A stretch of 64,000 bases of DNA, from NCBI GenBank assembly GCA_017744515.1, contig JAGIBF010000020.1:23789-87788 (forward strand). Direction: 5' to 3'. Positions 26,600 to 34,578 of this stretch are shown piece by piece. Numbering within the stretch: the first letter of the stretch is position 1; each line of letters opens with the position of its first letter. Under the pieces are notes generated by a model, which was not told where the DNA came from, made no database searches, and worked only from the letters and a program-made list of their open reading frames with translations. Position numbers and translations under genes: made by a program. This DNA is from Niastella sp. GTDB lineage: Bacteria; Bacteroidota; Bacteroidia; Chitinophagales; Chitinophagaceae.

Positions 26600-26775
26600 C
26601 TTCGATAGCAGATTTCTCACTTCGCTATCGCTCCGTTCGAAATGACAAAAAAGGGTGAAACTCCTTCAGAAGGACAACGTGAGATAAAAGGGTTAGTTAC
26701 GGTAACGAAATACGTTTGCTTCCATAGCAGATTTCTCACTCCGCTATCGCTGCGTTCGAAATGACAAAAGAGGGG
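26600..26775. repeat. Two copies of dispersed repeat family C (GCAGATTTCTCAC ... TTCGAAATGACAAA)
   Basis: Copies at 26600-26654 and 26718-26775 share GATTTCTCACTYCGCTATCGCT and CGTTCGAAATGACAAAA. A longer, diverged copy lies at 60004-60075. The pair occupies most of the 305-bp gap between the methyltransferase and the Oar-like receptor. Confidence 0.8.
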
Positions 26776-26865
26776 CAGGGTGCGATATTGTGTCATGAGG
26801 TGTTAACTTATCATTAAGCCGGGAATCCATGTTAGAATCTAACCTAAGCCGCTTTTAGACTGGAA

Positions 26866-26873
26866 TACTTTTG
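26866..26873 (+). promoter_or_regulatory. -7 box (TACTTTTG) of the Oar-like receptor gene
   Basis: Exact TAnnTTTG match 17 bp before ATG 26890. A 13-bp near-palindrome GTTAGAATCTAAC (26831-26843) lies where a -33 contact would be and could be an operator. Confidence 0.55.
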
Positions 26874-26889
26874 AAAAAAAATCAACAGT

Positions 26890-29800
26890 ATGATAGCTTC
26901 TAACCGGCTCAAACAGGGCTACAGGCTTCTTTTTGCCCTATTTGTTTCCGCTTTTCTTTTCCGCCCCCTTTACTCAACTGCTCAGGGAACCGACGCTGCA
27001 GTACGTGGTATCGTTACTGCCGCCAACAAGAAACCAATAGAAGGTGCTACCGTAATTCTTAAGAACTCTTCTACAGGTTTTCAGGCAACAACCGTTACTG
27101 CCAAAGATGGTAAGTATTTTTTCCGGCAGCTGCCGCTTGGTTCTCCTTACTCCATCGAGGTATCGTATGTAGGGTATGCCAAGGAAATCAAAGAGAACTT
27201 TGCGCTGAACCTTGGTGATCAGCTGATCGTTGACTTTGAACTAAAGGACAAAGCAACTTCCTTACAGGAAGTCGTGGTAAGGGGTAATACAGTGACCAGC
27301 CGTATCGACCGATATGGTGCTTCTACTGCTATCTCTGCCCGCATGATCCAACAGCTGCCTACGCAGAACAGGAACTTCAACAACCTGTCGGCGCTGGCTC
27401 CTACTACCAATGGTGGCAGTGTGAGTGGTCAGCTTCCTTCATCTACCAACTACCAGATAGATGGTGTGAGCGCCCGTAATAACCTTACCAGTGGTGCTGT
27501 GGGTAGTGGTCCTTACTCCCTGTCTATGGAATCCATCCGTGAGTTTGAGGTGGTTACAAATGTGTATGATGTTACTCAAGGCCGTTCCGGTGGTGGCACC
27601 ATCAGTGCTGTAACTAAATCCGGTACCAATACATTCTCCGGTAGTGTGTTTGACTATTTCCGTGCCGATTTCCTGGCCAGCCCGTATGATATCCGTGGTA
27701 ACAAGAGAACGCAGGATTTCACTACCAACCAATATGGCTTCAGCCTCGGTGGCCCTATCATCAAGGACAAGCTGCATTTCTTTACCGCTTTCGACAGGCA
27801 GGATGAATCTCAACCTTTCTTCATTGCCGATATCCAGGATGATGACGATGCCAACTCTCTGCGCATCAGCAAAGCTGCACTGGATAATGTAATCGATATT
27901 GCGCGCCGTAAATATGGTTTATCCAGCAATAAGCAGGTCGGTGAGTTTGGCAGAAAGACCGTTGCCAATACCTTCTTCGGTCGTCTCGACTGGCAGCTTA
28001 GCAAAAGGCACCGTCTTACCTTACGTAACAACTACAGTGACTGGAAGAATCCCGTGAGCAACAGTGATAACAGCAACATTAACCTGTATGAAGTATATGG
28101 TGATTTCAAGTCAAGGGAGAACAGTTTGTTGCTGTCATTGCGCAGCCAGTTCAACCGCGATGTGCTTAACGAATTGAAAGTACAGTATCAGGTAACTACG
28201 CGTAACTATGTGCCTAATAGTGAACTCCCCGCTGCCAATATCCCCCGCGCCATTGTAACTGTACGTTCTCAACTGCCTAATGGAACAATGGGTAACACTA
28301 CTGTTCAATTGGGTGGCCAACGTTTCAACCCAGAGGACAACCTGGAGAAACAAATACAGCTGGTGAACACTACTTATATTACCAAAGGCAAGTACAACTT
28401 TACTTTTGGAACGGATAATACGCTCACTTATCTGGATACGTATATTTCAAACGAGCAGAATGGCCGTTTCATCTTCAACAGTGTTGAAGAATTCGACAAC
28501 CTGAATCCTTCGCGCTATGCCCGTGAAGTACCCATCAACGGAAAGCCTTCTGTGCAGCAGTGGGTGTTGAATGCCGCCTTGTTTGGCCAGGTACAGTTTG
28601 AACTGCTGAAGGATGTAGATGCAGCGTTTGGCGTACGCTACGATGTGACCAGCTATCTTACCAAAGGTGATTACAATGCCGTAGTAGAACAAGCGTTGGG
28701 ATTGCGCACTGATAACAATGCCAGCGACTGGAACAATATCCAACCTCGTATGCAACTGACCTGGGATGTAAAGGGTAACAAGAAAGATATCATCCGCTTT
28801 GGCGCGGGTATCTTCTCTGCCAATCCCATTACCTACGCTCAGGTAAACAATATCCAAAACAGTGGTACCAAGGTAGCGGCCATCGACGTAACCCGTCCTT
28901 CCGCCGGCACTAACCTGGTACCCGTACCCAACTTCCCCGCTTACCGGAGAGACCCATCTACCGCTCCCGGTGTGATTGCCGGTGCCCCTACCGTATCCAC
29001 GATCAACCTGAATGACCCCAACTTACAAGTGCCCAGTATTTTCAAAGCAAATATCAGCTACAACAAGATATTCGGCAACCGTTTCCGTCTCGGCTTCAAT
29101 GTGCAGTATAGCTACACCTGGAACAACTATGTGTATCTCGACCGCAACCTCGTTGACCAGCCTTATTTCACACTGGCCAATGAGAATGGACGTGGTGTAT
29201 TTGTTCCTGCCAATACCATCACTACTGCCGGTATCACCGATAATGTGAAGGGCAGAAAGACCCAACTCGTAGGCCGCACACTGGAATTTACCAATGGCGC
29301 CAAGATCAGGCAGCTGGCTGCTTTTATCGATGGTGAATACCGCTACTGGCGCGATGGCTATATCAACTTCAGCTACACGCATAATGTTACCAAAGACAAC
29401 ACTTCTTATAATGGTAACGTGGCCAACACTTCCACCTTCCGTCCTGTAAAGAGTGATCCTCGCAGCCTGAGCGAGATGGACTTCTCTGATAATCAGTTCC
29501 GTCATAAGGTGGTTATTTATGGTGCTACGCCTACTTTCAAAGGCTTCTCTCTGAGCGGACGTTTCACCGGTATTGCCGGCACACGTTATTCTTTGACTGT
29601 GGATGCCGACATCAACGGTGACTTTGTAGGTGGTCCCGGTAACGATAACGATCTTGCTTTTGTATTCAACCCTAATGACGTCAAGACAGCTCAAGCTATT
29701 CGCGAGTCGATGCTGAAGGTGCTGGCTAACCCCAACAACCGCGCAAAGAAGCATATTGAAGAATCGCTTAGCACTATTGCCAACAGGAACGGTGGTGAGA

Positions 29801-30078
29801 ATCCTTTCTCCGGAACGATCGATGTACGGTTGTCTAAAGATTTCAAGTTGTACAAAACCCATAAGCTGAGCCTAAGTGTGGACGTATTCAACTTTGCCAA
29901 CCTGCTGAATAAGGGCTGGGGTGGAAACTATAACCTTGGTGCTCAAACCCTGCTGACTGTAAGTGGCTTCAACCAGACTACGAAAGAGTACCAGTACCGT
30001 GTGAATGAGAATGTGGGTACTACTACGAGGAGTGGAACTCCTTACCAGGTGCAGCTTGGTGCGAGGTATAGTTTCTAA
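26890..30078 (+). CDS. Oar-like TonB-dependent outer-membrane receptor
   Basis: A 1,062-residue receptor: signal peptide, a carboxypeptidase-regulatory-like domain (about 35-120: VRGIVTAANKKPIEGATVIL ... YVGYAKE), a plug domain (QEVVVRGNTVTSRIDRYG ... YQIDGVSARNN ... GRSGGGTISAVTKSGTN, about 130-260) and a large barrel ending in VQLGARYSF. The plug pattern VYDVTQGRSGGGTISAVTKSGTNTFSGSVFDYFR is that of Oar-type receptors, named after a Myxococcus outer-membrane protein implicated in protein/peptide handling. No SusD gene is adjacent. Ligand unknown; large peptides or proteins are likely for the group. It has its own promoter box and a terminator, so it is monocistronic. Confidence 0.92.
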   Translation: MIASNRLKQGYRLLFALFVSAFLFRPLYSTAQGTDAAVRGIVTAANKKPIEGATVILKNSSTGFQATTVTAKDGKYFFRQLPLGSPYSIEVSYVGYAKEIKENFALNLGDQLIVDFELKDKATSLQEVVVRGNTVTSRIDRYGASTAISARMIQQLPTQNRNFNNLSALAPTTNGGSVSGQLPSSTNYQIDGVSARNNLTSGAVGSGPYSLSMESIREFEVVTNVYDVTQGRSGGGTISAVTKSGTNTFSGSVFDYFRADFLASPYDIRGNKRTQDFTTNQYGFSLGGPIIKDKLHFFTAFDRQDESQPFFIADIQDDDDANSLRISKAALDNVIDIARRKYGLSSNKQVGEFGRKTVANTFFGRLDWQLSKRHRLTLRNNYSDWKNPVSNSDNSNINLYEVYGDFKSRENSLLLSLRSQFNRDVLNELKVQYQVTTRNYVPNSELPAANIPRAIVTVRSQLPNGTMGNTTVQLGGQRFNPEDNLEKQIQLVNTTYITKGKYNFTFGTDNTLTYLDTYISNEQNGRFIFNSVEEFDNLNPSRYAREVPINGKPSVQQWVLNAALFGQVQFELLKDVDAAFGVRYDVTSYLTKGDYNAVVEQALGLRTDNNASDWNNIQPRMQLTWDVKGNKKDIIRFGAGIFSANPITYAQVNNIQNSGTKVAAIDVTRPSAGTNLVPVPNFPAYRRDPSTAPGVIAGAPTVSTINLNDPNLQVPSIFKANISYNKIFGNRFRLGFNVQYSYTWNNYVYLDRNLVDQPYFTLANENGRGVFVPANTITTAGITDNVKGRKTQLVGRTLEFTNGAKIRQLAAFIDGEYRYWRDGYINFSYTHNVTKDNTSYNGNVANTSTFRPVKSDPRSLSEMDFSDNQFRHKVVIYGATPTFKGFSLSGRFTGIAGTRYSLTVDADINGDFVGGPGNDNDLAFVFNPNDVKTAQAIRESMLKVLANPNNRAKKHIEESLSTIANRNGGENPFSGTIDVRLSKDFKLYKTHKLSLSVDVFNFANLLNKGWGGNYNLGAQTLLTVSGFNQTTKEYQYRVNENVGTTTRSGTPYQVQLGARYSF

Positions 30079-30111
30079 GCGGGTTATTAATACATAAACT
30101 GTATAATGTGT

Positions 30112-30145
30112 AAAAGTGCTCCTGCGTGCAGGGGCACTTTTCATA
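30112..30145 (+). terminator. Rho-independent terminator after the Oar-like receptor gene
   Basis: AAAAGTGCTCCTGC and GCAGGGGCACTTTT form a 14-bp stem with one wobble and a two-base loop; the distal arm ends in a T run. Confidence 0.8.
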
Positions 30146-30192
30146 TTCCGGTAACATTGCCGGCGTATTTTCGTTAATGAATTGTTACCTGC

Positions 30193-30813
30193 ATGATACA
30201 CCCTCGTGATAATGGTTTGCATGCTTATTTGCTCGCAAAGCATGACAGCCGCATCAAGCAGCATATACTTGTGAAGAAGTATAAGAAGGGGCAATATATC
30301 TACGCTCCTCCCACCCGCATGAATTATATCTGTGAAGTTGTTTCCGGCGCCGTAAAGCTTGGCTGTTTTTCCGACAAAGAGGATGTGATCCACGAGATCA
30401 TGGAACCTGGTGAATTCTTTGGCAACTTCCGGTACCTGCCGGGCAAATTGTTTGCAGAACACAGCCGGGCTATGGTGGCCAGTGAAATCCGGTTGTATGA
30501 GATCGACTTTTTTAAGGATGTGATAAACAGGGACCCGATTACTTCCGACTGGTTTATGGCTCAGCTTACCTCCCGGTGGTGGAAAACAGAGAACCGGCTG
30601 CTGGAGATCACTTCTTATGACCCCCGCCTCCGCATACGCCGGTTGCATGAGCAATTGTCCAGAACAGTTGTGGATGCTCATCAACATGCTTATTGTCTCA
30701 ATGAATTGGTGACTTTCAAAGAGATGGCCGACCTCACCGGCACCACCCGCCAACTCGTAGCCCAGGAGTTGAAAACGCATGTGCTTCCTGAGAAAATAAG
30801 TAATGCGGTATAA
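30193..30813 (+). CDS. Crp/Fnr family transcription regulator
   Basis: A 206-residue cytoplasmic regulator. Residues ~20-115 form a cyclic-nucleotide-binding-type beta roll (YKKGQYIYAPPTRMNYICEVVSGAVKLG ... MEPGEFFGNFRYL), followed by the dimer helix and a C-terminal winged helix with recognition helix around 178-197 (FKEMADLTGTTRQLVAQELK). The cAMP phosphate-binding Arg signature is not kept, and there are no clustered cysteines for an iron-sulfur centre, so its effector is unknown. It is convergent with the MFS transporter, the stop codons being only a few bases apart. Bacteroidota encode many such regulators of unknown ligand. Confidence 0.88.
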   Translation: MIHPRDNGLHAYLLAKHDSRIKQHILVKKYKKGQYIYAPPTRMNYICEVVSGAVKLGCFSDKEDVIHEIMEPGEFFGNFRYLPGKLFAEHSRAMVASEIRLYEIDFFKDVINRDPITSDWFMAQLTSRWWKTENRLLEITSYDPRLRIRRLHEQLSRTVVDAHQHAYCLNELVTFKEMADLTGTTRQLVAQELKTHVLPEKISNAV

Positions 30814-30816
30814 AGC

Positions 30817-32274
30817 TTAGTGTATTTTCTTTTTAAACAGGCCCCAGAGCTGATCGTGCCAGGAGATCAGGTTGCCGATCAGGAAGGATTCTTTCAGGTT
30901 GTTTTTTATGCTGCTGCGCATAATACGTACTACCACATCTTTTTCCACCTCTCCCACTTCTTTAACCCGGATCAGGAACTCCAGAGAGATAAATGCCAGC
31001 CCAGCTCCTATCAGGAAAAGAAAGTTCATATCATGTAGTGATACAAGGTGCAAGACCTTATTCACCTTTGGCCCTGCATAAGCGGCATTGATAGACAAGG
31101 AGCGATTGGCAAAATAGTCGGCCAATATACCTCCAATCAATGGCGCCACGGAAGAAAAGATAGCTGTTATAATATTCTTGGTAGACAGGTAAACGATCGC
31201 GTGTTCATTGGGCGCCAGCTTCAATCCGATGTTGGTAAGCGAGAGATTGATACCTGCTGTAGCGATGCCTGTAAAGATGTGAATGAATACCAGTAGTGCA
31301 ATATTGGTGGTGAAGCGGGAATACATGCCTACAAAGCACCAGGCAATAATGCATAGTATGTATACCGGTGCAGCAATGGCCAGGATCGTCTTGTTGCTAT
31401 ACCTGTCGGAAAAGCGGCCCCACATGCGTATGGTGAAAATGCTACACAGCTGACTGACTACCGTGAGCCCAATAACATAGGTCATGGACAGTCCAAGGTT
31501 TTTGAGCATGTATACCGTAAAGAAAGGGATGGCAATATTTAATGCAAAGACCCATGATGAGTTGAAGATCAGCAAGCGCCTAAAGTTGTGGTCTTTGAGT
31601 GGACGTTTAAAGAGCTGGAAAATATTTTCTCTTGCAAGGAATGATTGTGGCTCGGGTACTTTTGAAAGCACGCAAGCGCCTATAACGCCAATGGTACCCG
31701 CTACCATAAACATGATGGAGTAGGTGTTAAGCTCCCATGCCGGATAATTGTCTTTGATGTAATCAATCAGAAAGGCGAGGCAAAGGCTCAATACTACATT
31801 GAGTGTTTGCATGAAGCTGCTGCGCCGGGAAAAATAAGTACCTAACTGATTGCCTGGTACGAGGTCTTTCATCCAGGCATTCCAGCTTAATCCGGCAATG
31901 GAAGCAAAGACGTTGTAAAAGAAAACAAAAAAGATCAGGAGTTGAATGGAACCTGATGCAAAGAAGGATAATATGCCTACTCCTATCAGGGGTATCCTTG
32001 CTGTGAGGGCACAAACGACACTGATAGCCCGCCTGTTGTTATATCGTCGCACCAACCAGATAGACAGCAACTGGAATATATTGGTAAAAGTGGGCAGGGC
32101 CGCGAGTATTCCGATCTGCAAGTTGGACGCGCCCAACAGCAATGCCATGGCTACCAGAAAAGCGCCGGTTGTGAGCGTCGTCATTGCTTCCGTTGTCAAT
32201 CCCTCGGTAACGACCAACCTTAAGCCAGTCTGTACTTCCTGCTCCGAAAGCAATTTTTTCGGTCTTAAATTCAT
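30817..32274 (-). CDS. Major facilitator superfamily transporter
   Basis: A 485-residue inner-membrane protein with about twelve hydrophobic helices. The N-terminal TM region (LTTEAMTTLTTGAFLVAMALLLGASNLQIGILAALPTFTNIFQLLSIWLVRRYNNRR) contains the MFS loop 2-3 basic motif in the form RRYNNRRA, and MWGRFSDRYSNKTILAI after helix 8 is the matching motif of the second half. It resembles the MFS groups that carry unknown substrates near PUL genes. It is divergent from the ECF sigma gene; the 299-bp space between the starts contains a candidate promoter for the sigma gene. Substrate not deducible. Confidence 0.88.
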   Translation of the reverse strand: MNLRPKKLLSEQEVQTGLRLVVTEGLTTEAMTTLTTGAFLVAMALLLGASNLQIGILAALPTFTNIFQLLSIWLVRRYNNRRAISVVCALTARIPLIGVGILSFFASGSIQLLIFFVFFYNVFASIAGLSWNAWMKDLVPGNQLGTYFSRRSSFMQTLNVVLSLCLAFLIDYIKDNYPAWELNTYSIMFMVAGTIGVIGACVLSKVPEPQSFLARENIFQLFKRPLKDHNFRRLLIFNSSWVFALNIAIPFFTVYMLKNLGLSMTYVIGLTVVSQLCSIFTIRMWGRFSDRYSNKTILAIAAPVYILCIIAWCFVGMYSRFTTNIALLVFIHIFTGIATAGINLSLTNIGLKLAPNEHAIVYLSTKNIITAIFSSVAPLIGGILADYFANRSLSINAAYAGPKVNKVLHLVSLHDMNFLFLIGAGLAFISLEFLIRVKEVGEVEKDVVVRIMRSSIKNNLKESFLIGNLISWHDQLWGLFKKKIH

Positions 32275-32506
32275 AAGTTAACACCATTCATCTTTGCCCA
32301 AAATTCAACTACGACAAGCATCGTTCTTCTTCAATTGTTCAAGATCATACGAACTCAGTAACAATGTTCTGCATCTTATCCGCCCTTTCATTGCAAATCG
32401 AATGCCTGCTTTTGACTGATGAGAAAGGACAGGGGTTTCAACAAATTTATGCAATCGTATGTCTAAGGGGATCGTCTGTTGTCCATTTTATTTACTCAGG
32501 AAGCTC

Positions 32507-32537
32507 TTTGTGTTATTCTATTTTTTGTTTTAATTTG
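32507..32537 (+). promoter_or_regulatory. Candidate promoter of the first ECF sigma gene (TTTG-N20-TAATTTG)
   Basis: TTTG at 32507-32510 and TAATTTG at 32531-32537, one base shorter than the TAnnTTTG consensus, 36 bp before the ATG at 32574. The spacing fits housekeeping Bacteroidota promoters. Confidence 0.4.
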
Positions 32538-32573
32538 TTTAAGGATTCCAACTTCATTGCATTGCCCAACCAT

Positions 32574-33167
32574 ATGGATTACAAAGTATTTGACGACGAG
32601 ATACTGCTTAAGCTGCTGAAATCGGGTGACGGAGCTGCCCTGGAGGAGATCTATAAGCGGTATAGTGAGACGGTTTTCCTCGCTGCTTTCCGGAAAGTGC
32701 GTTCCAAAGAGGTAGCGGAAGAGCTTGTGCAAAACTTATTCATCAGCCTGTGGGCCAAAAGGGAACAGGCACAGATAGAAAAACTGGATGCCTACCTGCA
32801 TACGGCTGTCCGTTATCAAGTGATAGATTATATCAGGTCAAAAATTCTCCGCGAACGTTATAACCAATTTGCCCGCGAACAGGTCAATGTTGACGAAAAT
32901 GCTTCTGAATCAAAGCTTTTACTACAGGAGTTGAGCATTGCAATTGATAATACCATCAAAAAGCTTCCCCAAAAAACACAGGAGATATTCCGCCTTAGCC
33001 GTTATGAACATCGTTCAGTAAAGGAGATCGCCCAATACATGAATCTCTCCGAGAAAGCTGTTCAATATCATGTTACTCAGTCACTTAAATTTATGCGCCT
33101 TCACCTCCGGGATTTTATTCTCTTAAATTGCCTGGTTGGCGCCTTCGTACGATCATTTCTGGAATAG
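32574..33167 (+). CDS. ECF RNA polymerase sigma factor of SusCD locus 1
   Basis: A 197-residue sigma-70 family ECF factor beginning at ATG 32574 (MDYKVFDDEILLKLL); an upstream in-frame extension of 70 residues is hydrophobic, non-conserved and rejected. Region 2 is EEIYKRYSETVFLAAFRKVRSKEVAEELVQNLFISLW (about 24-60) and region 4 is KLPQKTQEIFRLSRYEHRSVKEIAQYMNLSEKAVQYHVTQSLKFMR (about 125-170). It is followed by FecR and SusC/SusD genes, the usual Bacteroidota trans-envelope signalling arrangement, in which substrate binding by SusC frees the sigma factor from FecR. The C-terminal tail after region 4 (FILLNCLVGAFVRSFLE) is hydrophobic and could touch the membrane. Confidence 0.93.
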   Translation: MDYKVFDDEILLKLLKSGDGAALEEIYKRYSETVFLAAFRKVRSKEVAEELVQNLFISLWAKREQAQIEKLDAYLHTAVRYQVIDYIRSKILRERYNQFAREQVNVDENASESKLLLQELSIAIDNTIKKLPQKTQEIFRLSRYEHRSVKEIAQYMNLSEKAVQYHVTQSLKFMRLHLRDFILLNCLVGAFVRSFLE

Positions 33168-33170
33168 CTA

Positions 33171-33236
33171 TTAGTTTTTAGGCATTAGCAGTTAGCGCTT
33201 TTGCTTCGTCAATGGCTAACCCTAAGACCTAAAAGC
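33171..33236. repeat. Imperfect inverted repeat between sigma and FecR genes
   Basis: TTTTTAGGCATTAGCAGTTAGC and GGCTAACCCTAAGACCTAAAAG pair imperfectly around a ~14-base loop, followed by TTTTTT. It may be an attenuator or terminator between sigma and FecR. Further downstream ACTTAAC (33266) and GTTAAGT (33282) form a second short inverted repeat. Confidence 0.5.
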
Positions 33237-33322
33237 TTTTTTACTTCCCTTTAGGGTATTGCCCCACTTAACCGACAGGTAGTTAAGTCCTTTCACCTGA
33301 AGAACGGATTTAACTATCGCCC

Positions 33323-34381
33323 ATGAACCGAAGCGCTTTTTATCATTTACTACAGCGGTACGCTGATGGCACCTGCACCGACCAGGAAAAGAAGTTGGTA
33401 GAGCAGTGGTATGAATTATTGGATGACGACCATGAGCCTGCTGTGAGTAGTGAGGAAATCAAAACGACGGTTGAGCAATTATGGCCCGTTATCAGGGAGA
33501 AAACATTACCTGATACAGCTACTGAGCTTCCTAAACGACCTGTTAGAAGAATACCGGCTTATGTGCGCCGGGCAAGTATTGCTGCCCTTGTGGCAGCCGT
33601 AGCGCTCGGGATTTATTGGTTCACCAATAACCCTGGCTACTTTCAGTCGCACAAAGGTGATGCTATTGCAGCAGATCTGAACAGCATCGTGAACCAGGCG
33701 GCGGTTGCCGACACGATTTACCTGCCTGATAAAAGTATGGTAATCCTGGAACCGCATGCCGTCCTGCACTATCCTGACAGCTTTGCGCGTTCGAAAAGGG
33801 AAGTATACCTGGAGGGCAACGCTTTTTTTAAGGTGACCAAAAACCCGAAGTCGCCTTTTTACGTGTATAGCAACAACATCGTTACGCAGGTATTGGGCAC
33901 CAGTTTCTTTGTAAAGACAGATAAAGTCACAGATGATATTGAAGTTTCCGTGCGTACCGGCAAGGTGGCCGTGTATGAAAATGAAGCGCAAGCAAAAAGC
34001 CGTAAGCGTACAGAGGAATCTACCGGTGTGATCCTGAAGCCTAATCAAAGGGTGATCTATAACCGGCTGGATGGTCACTTCAGGACTACACTGGTGGATG
34101 CACCGTTGCCGCTTGTTCCGGATAGCCAACAGGAAGAAACAGTAACTGCCCTAAATTTCGTGTTTGAGGAAACGCCGCTTTCGAAAGTATTGTCTGTTTT
34201 GGAAAGGGCTTATCATATCGAGATCATCATGGAGCATGAGAGCCTTGCCAAGCTGCTTTTTTCGGGCGATATAAAAGGGCAAAACCTGTATGATCAACTG
34301 GAGATCATCTGTCAATCGGTACAAGCCACTTATGAAATTCGCGGCACGCGGATATTAATCAAGGGAGACTCGGACAACTAA
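33323..34381 (+). CDS. FecR-type anti-sigma factor of SusCD locus 1
   Basis: A 352-residue single-pass inner-membrane protein. The N-terminal ~80 residues (FYHLLQRYADGTCTDQEKKLVEQWYELLD) are the cytoplasmic sigma-binding part, residues 84-100 the membrane helix, residues ~130-235 the FecR domain (DTIYLPDKSMVILEPHAVLHYPDSFARSKREVYLEGNAFFKVTKNPKSPFYVY), and the C-terminal ~80 residues a DUF4974 domain (LNFVFEETPLSKVLSVLERAYHIEI...). It should hold the upstream ECF factor until the SusC signalling domain contacts it. It starts 155 bp after the sigma gene and 197 bp before SusC. Confidence 0.93.
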   Translation: MNRSAFYHLLQRYADGTCTDQEKKLVEQWYELLDDDHEPAVSSEEIKTTVEQLWPVIREKTLPDTATELPKRPVRRIPAYVRRASIAALVAAVALGIYWFTNNPGYFQSHKGDAIAADLNSIVNQAAVADTIYLPDKSMVILEPHAVLHYPDSFARSKREVYLEGNAFFKVTKNPKSPFYVYSNNIVTQVLGTSFFVKTDKVTDDIEVSVRTGKVAVYENEAQAKSRKRTEESTGVILKPNQRVIYNRLDGHFRTTLVDAPLPLVPDSQQEETVTALNFVFEETPLSKVLSVLERAYHIEIIMEHESLAKLLFSGDIKGQNLYDQLEIICQSVQATYEIRGTRILIKGDSDN

Positions 34382-34474
34382 CGACCAAAACAATCTATCG
34401 ATAACCAAAACAAATGCTAATATGAAAAAACTCCAAATCTACATTACCTAAACCAGCACTACTTAAAAACAAAA

Positions 34475-34501
34475 GCTGACAATGCTACCAACATTGCCAG
34501 C
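34475..34501 (+). promoter_or_regulatory. Hairpin between FecR and SusC genes of locus 1
   Basis: GCTGACAATG and CATTGCCAGC form a 10-bp stem with one wobble and a seven-base loop, 77 bp before the SusC start. A stronger hairpin sits in the same place in locus 2 (57789-57817). No T run follows, so it is not a simple terminator. Confidence 0.5.
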
Positions 34502-34578
34502 CGGACATCCACCTCCTTGCGGGGGGCGGACCATTATTGTCGTGTCTTGAAATTCAGCGAACAATAACAATCAAATTT

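Noticed and set aside
32364..32573. N-terminal 70-codon extension of the first ECF sigma gene
   Set aside because: Hydrophobic, non-conserved and contains the candidate promoter; homologues start at the MDYKVFDD position.
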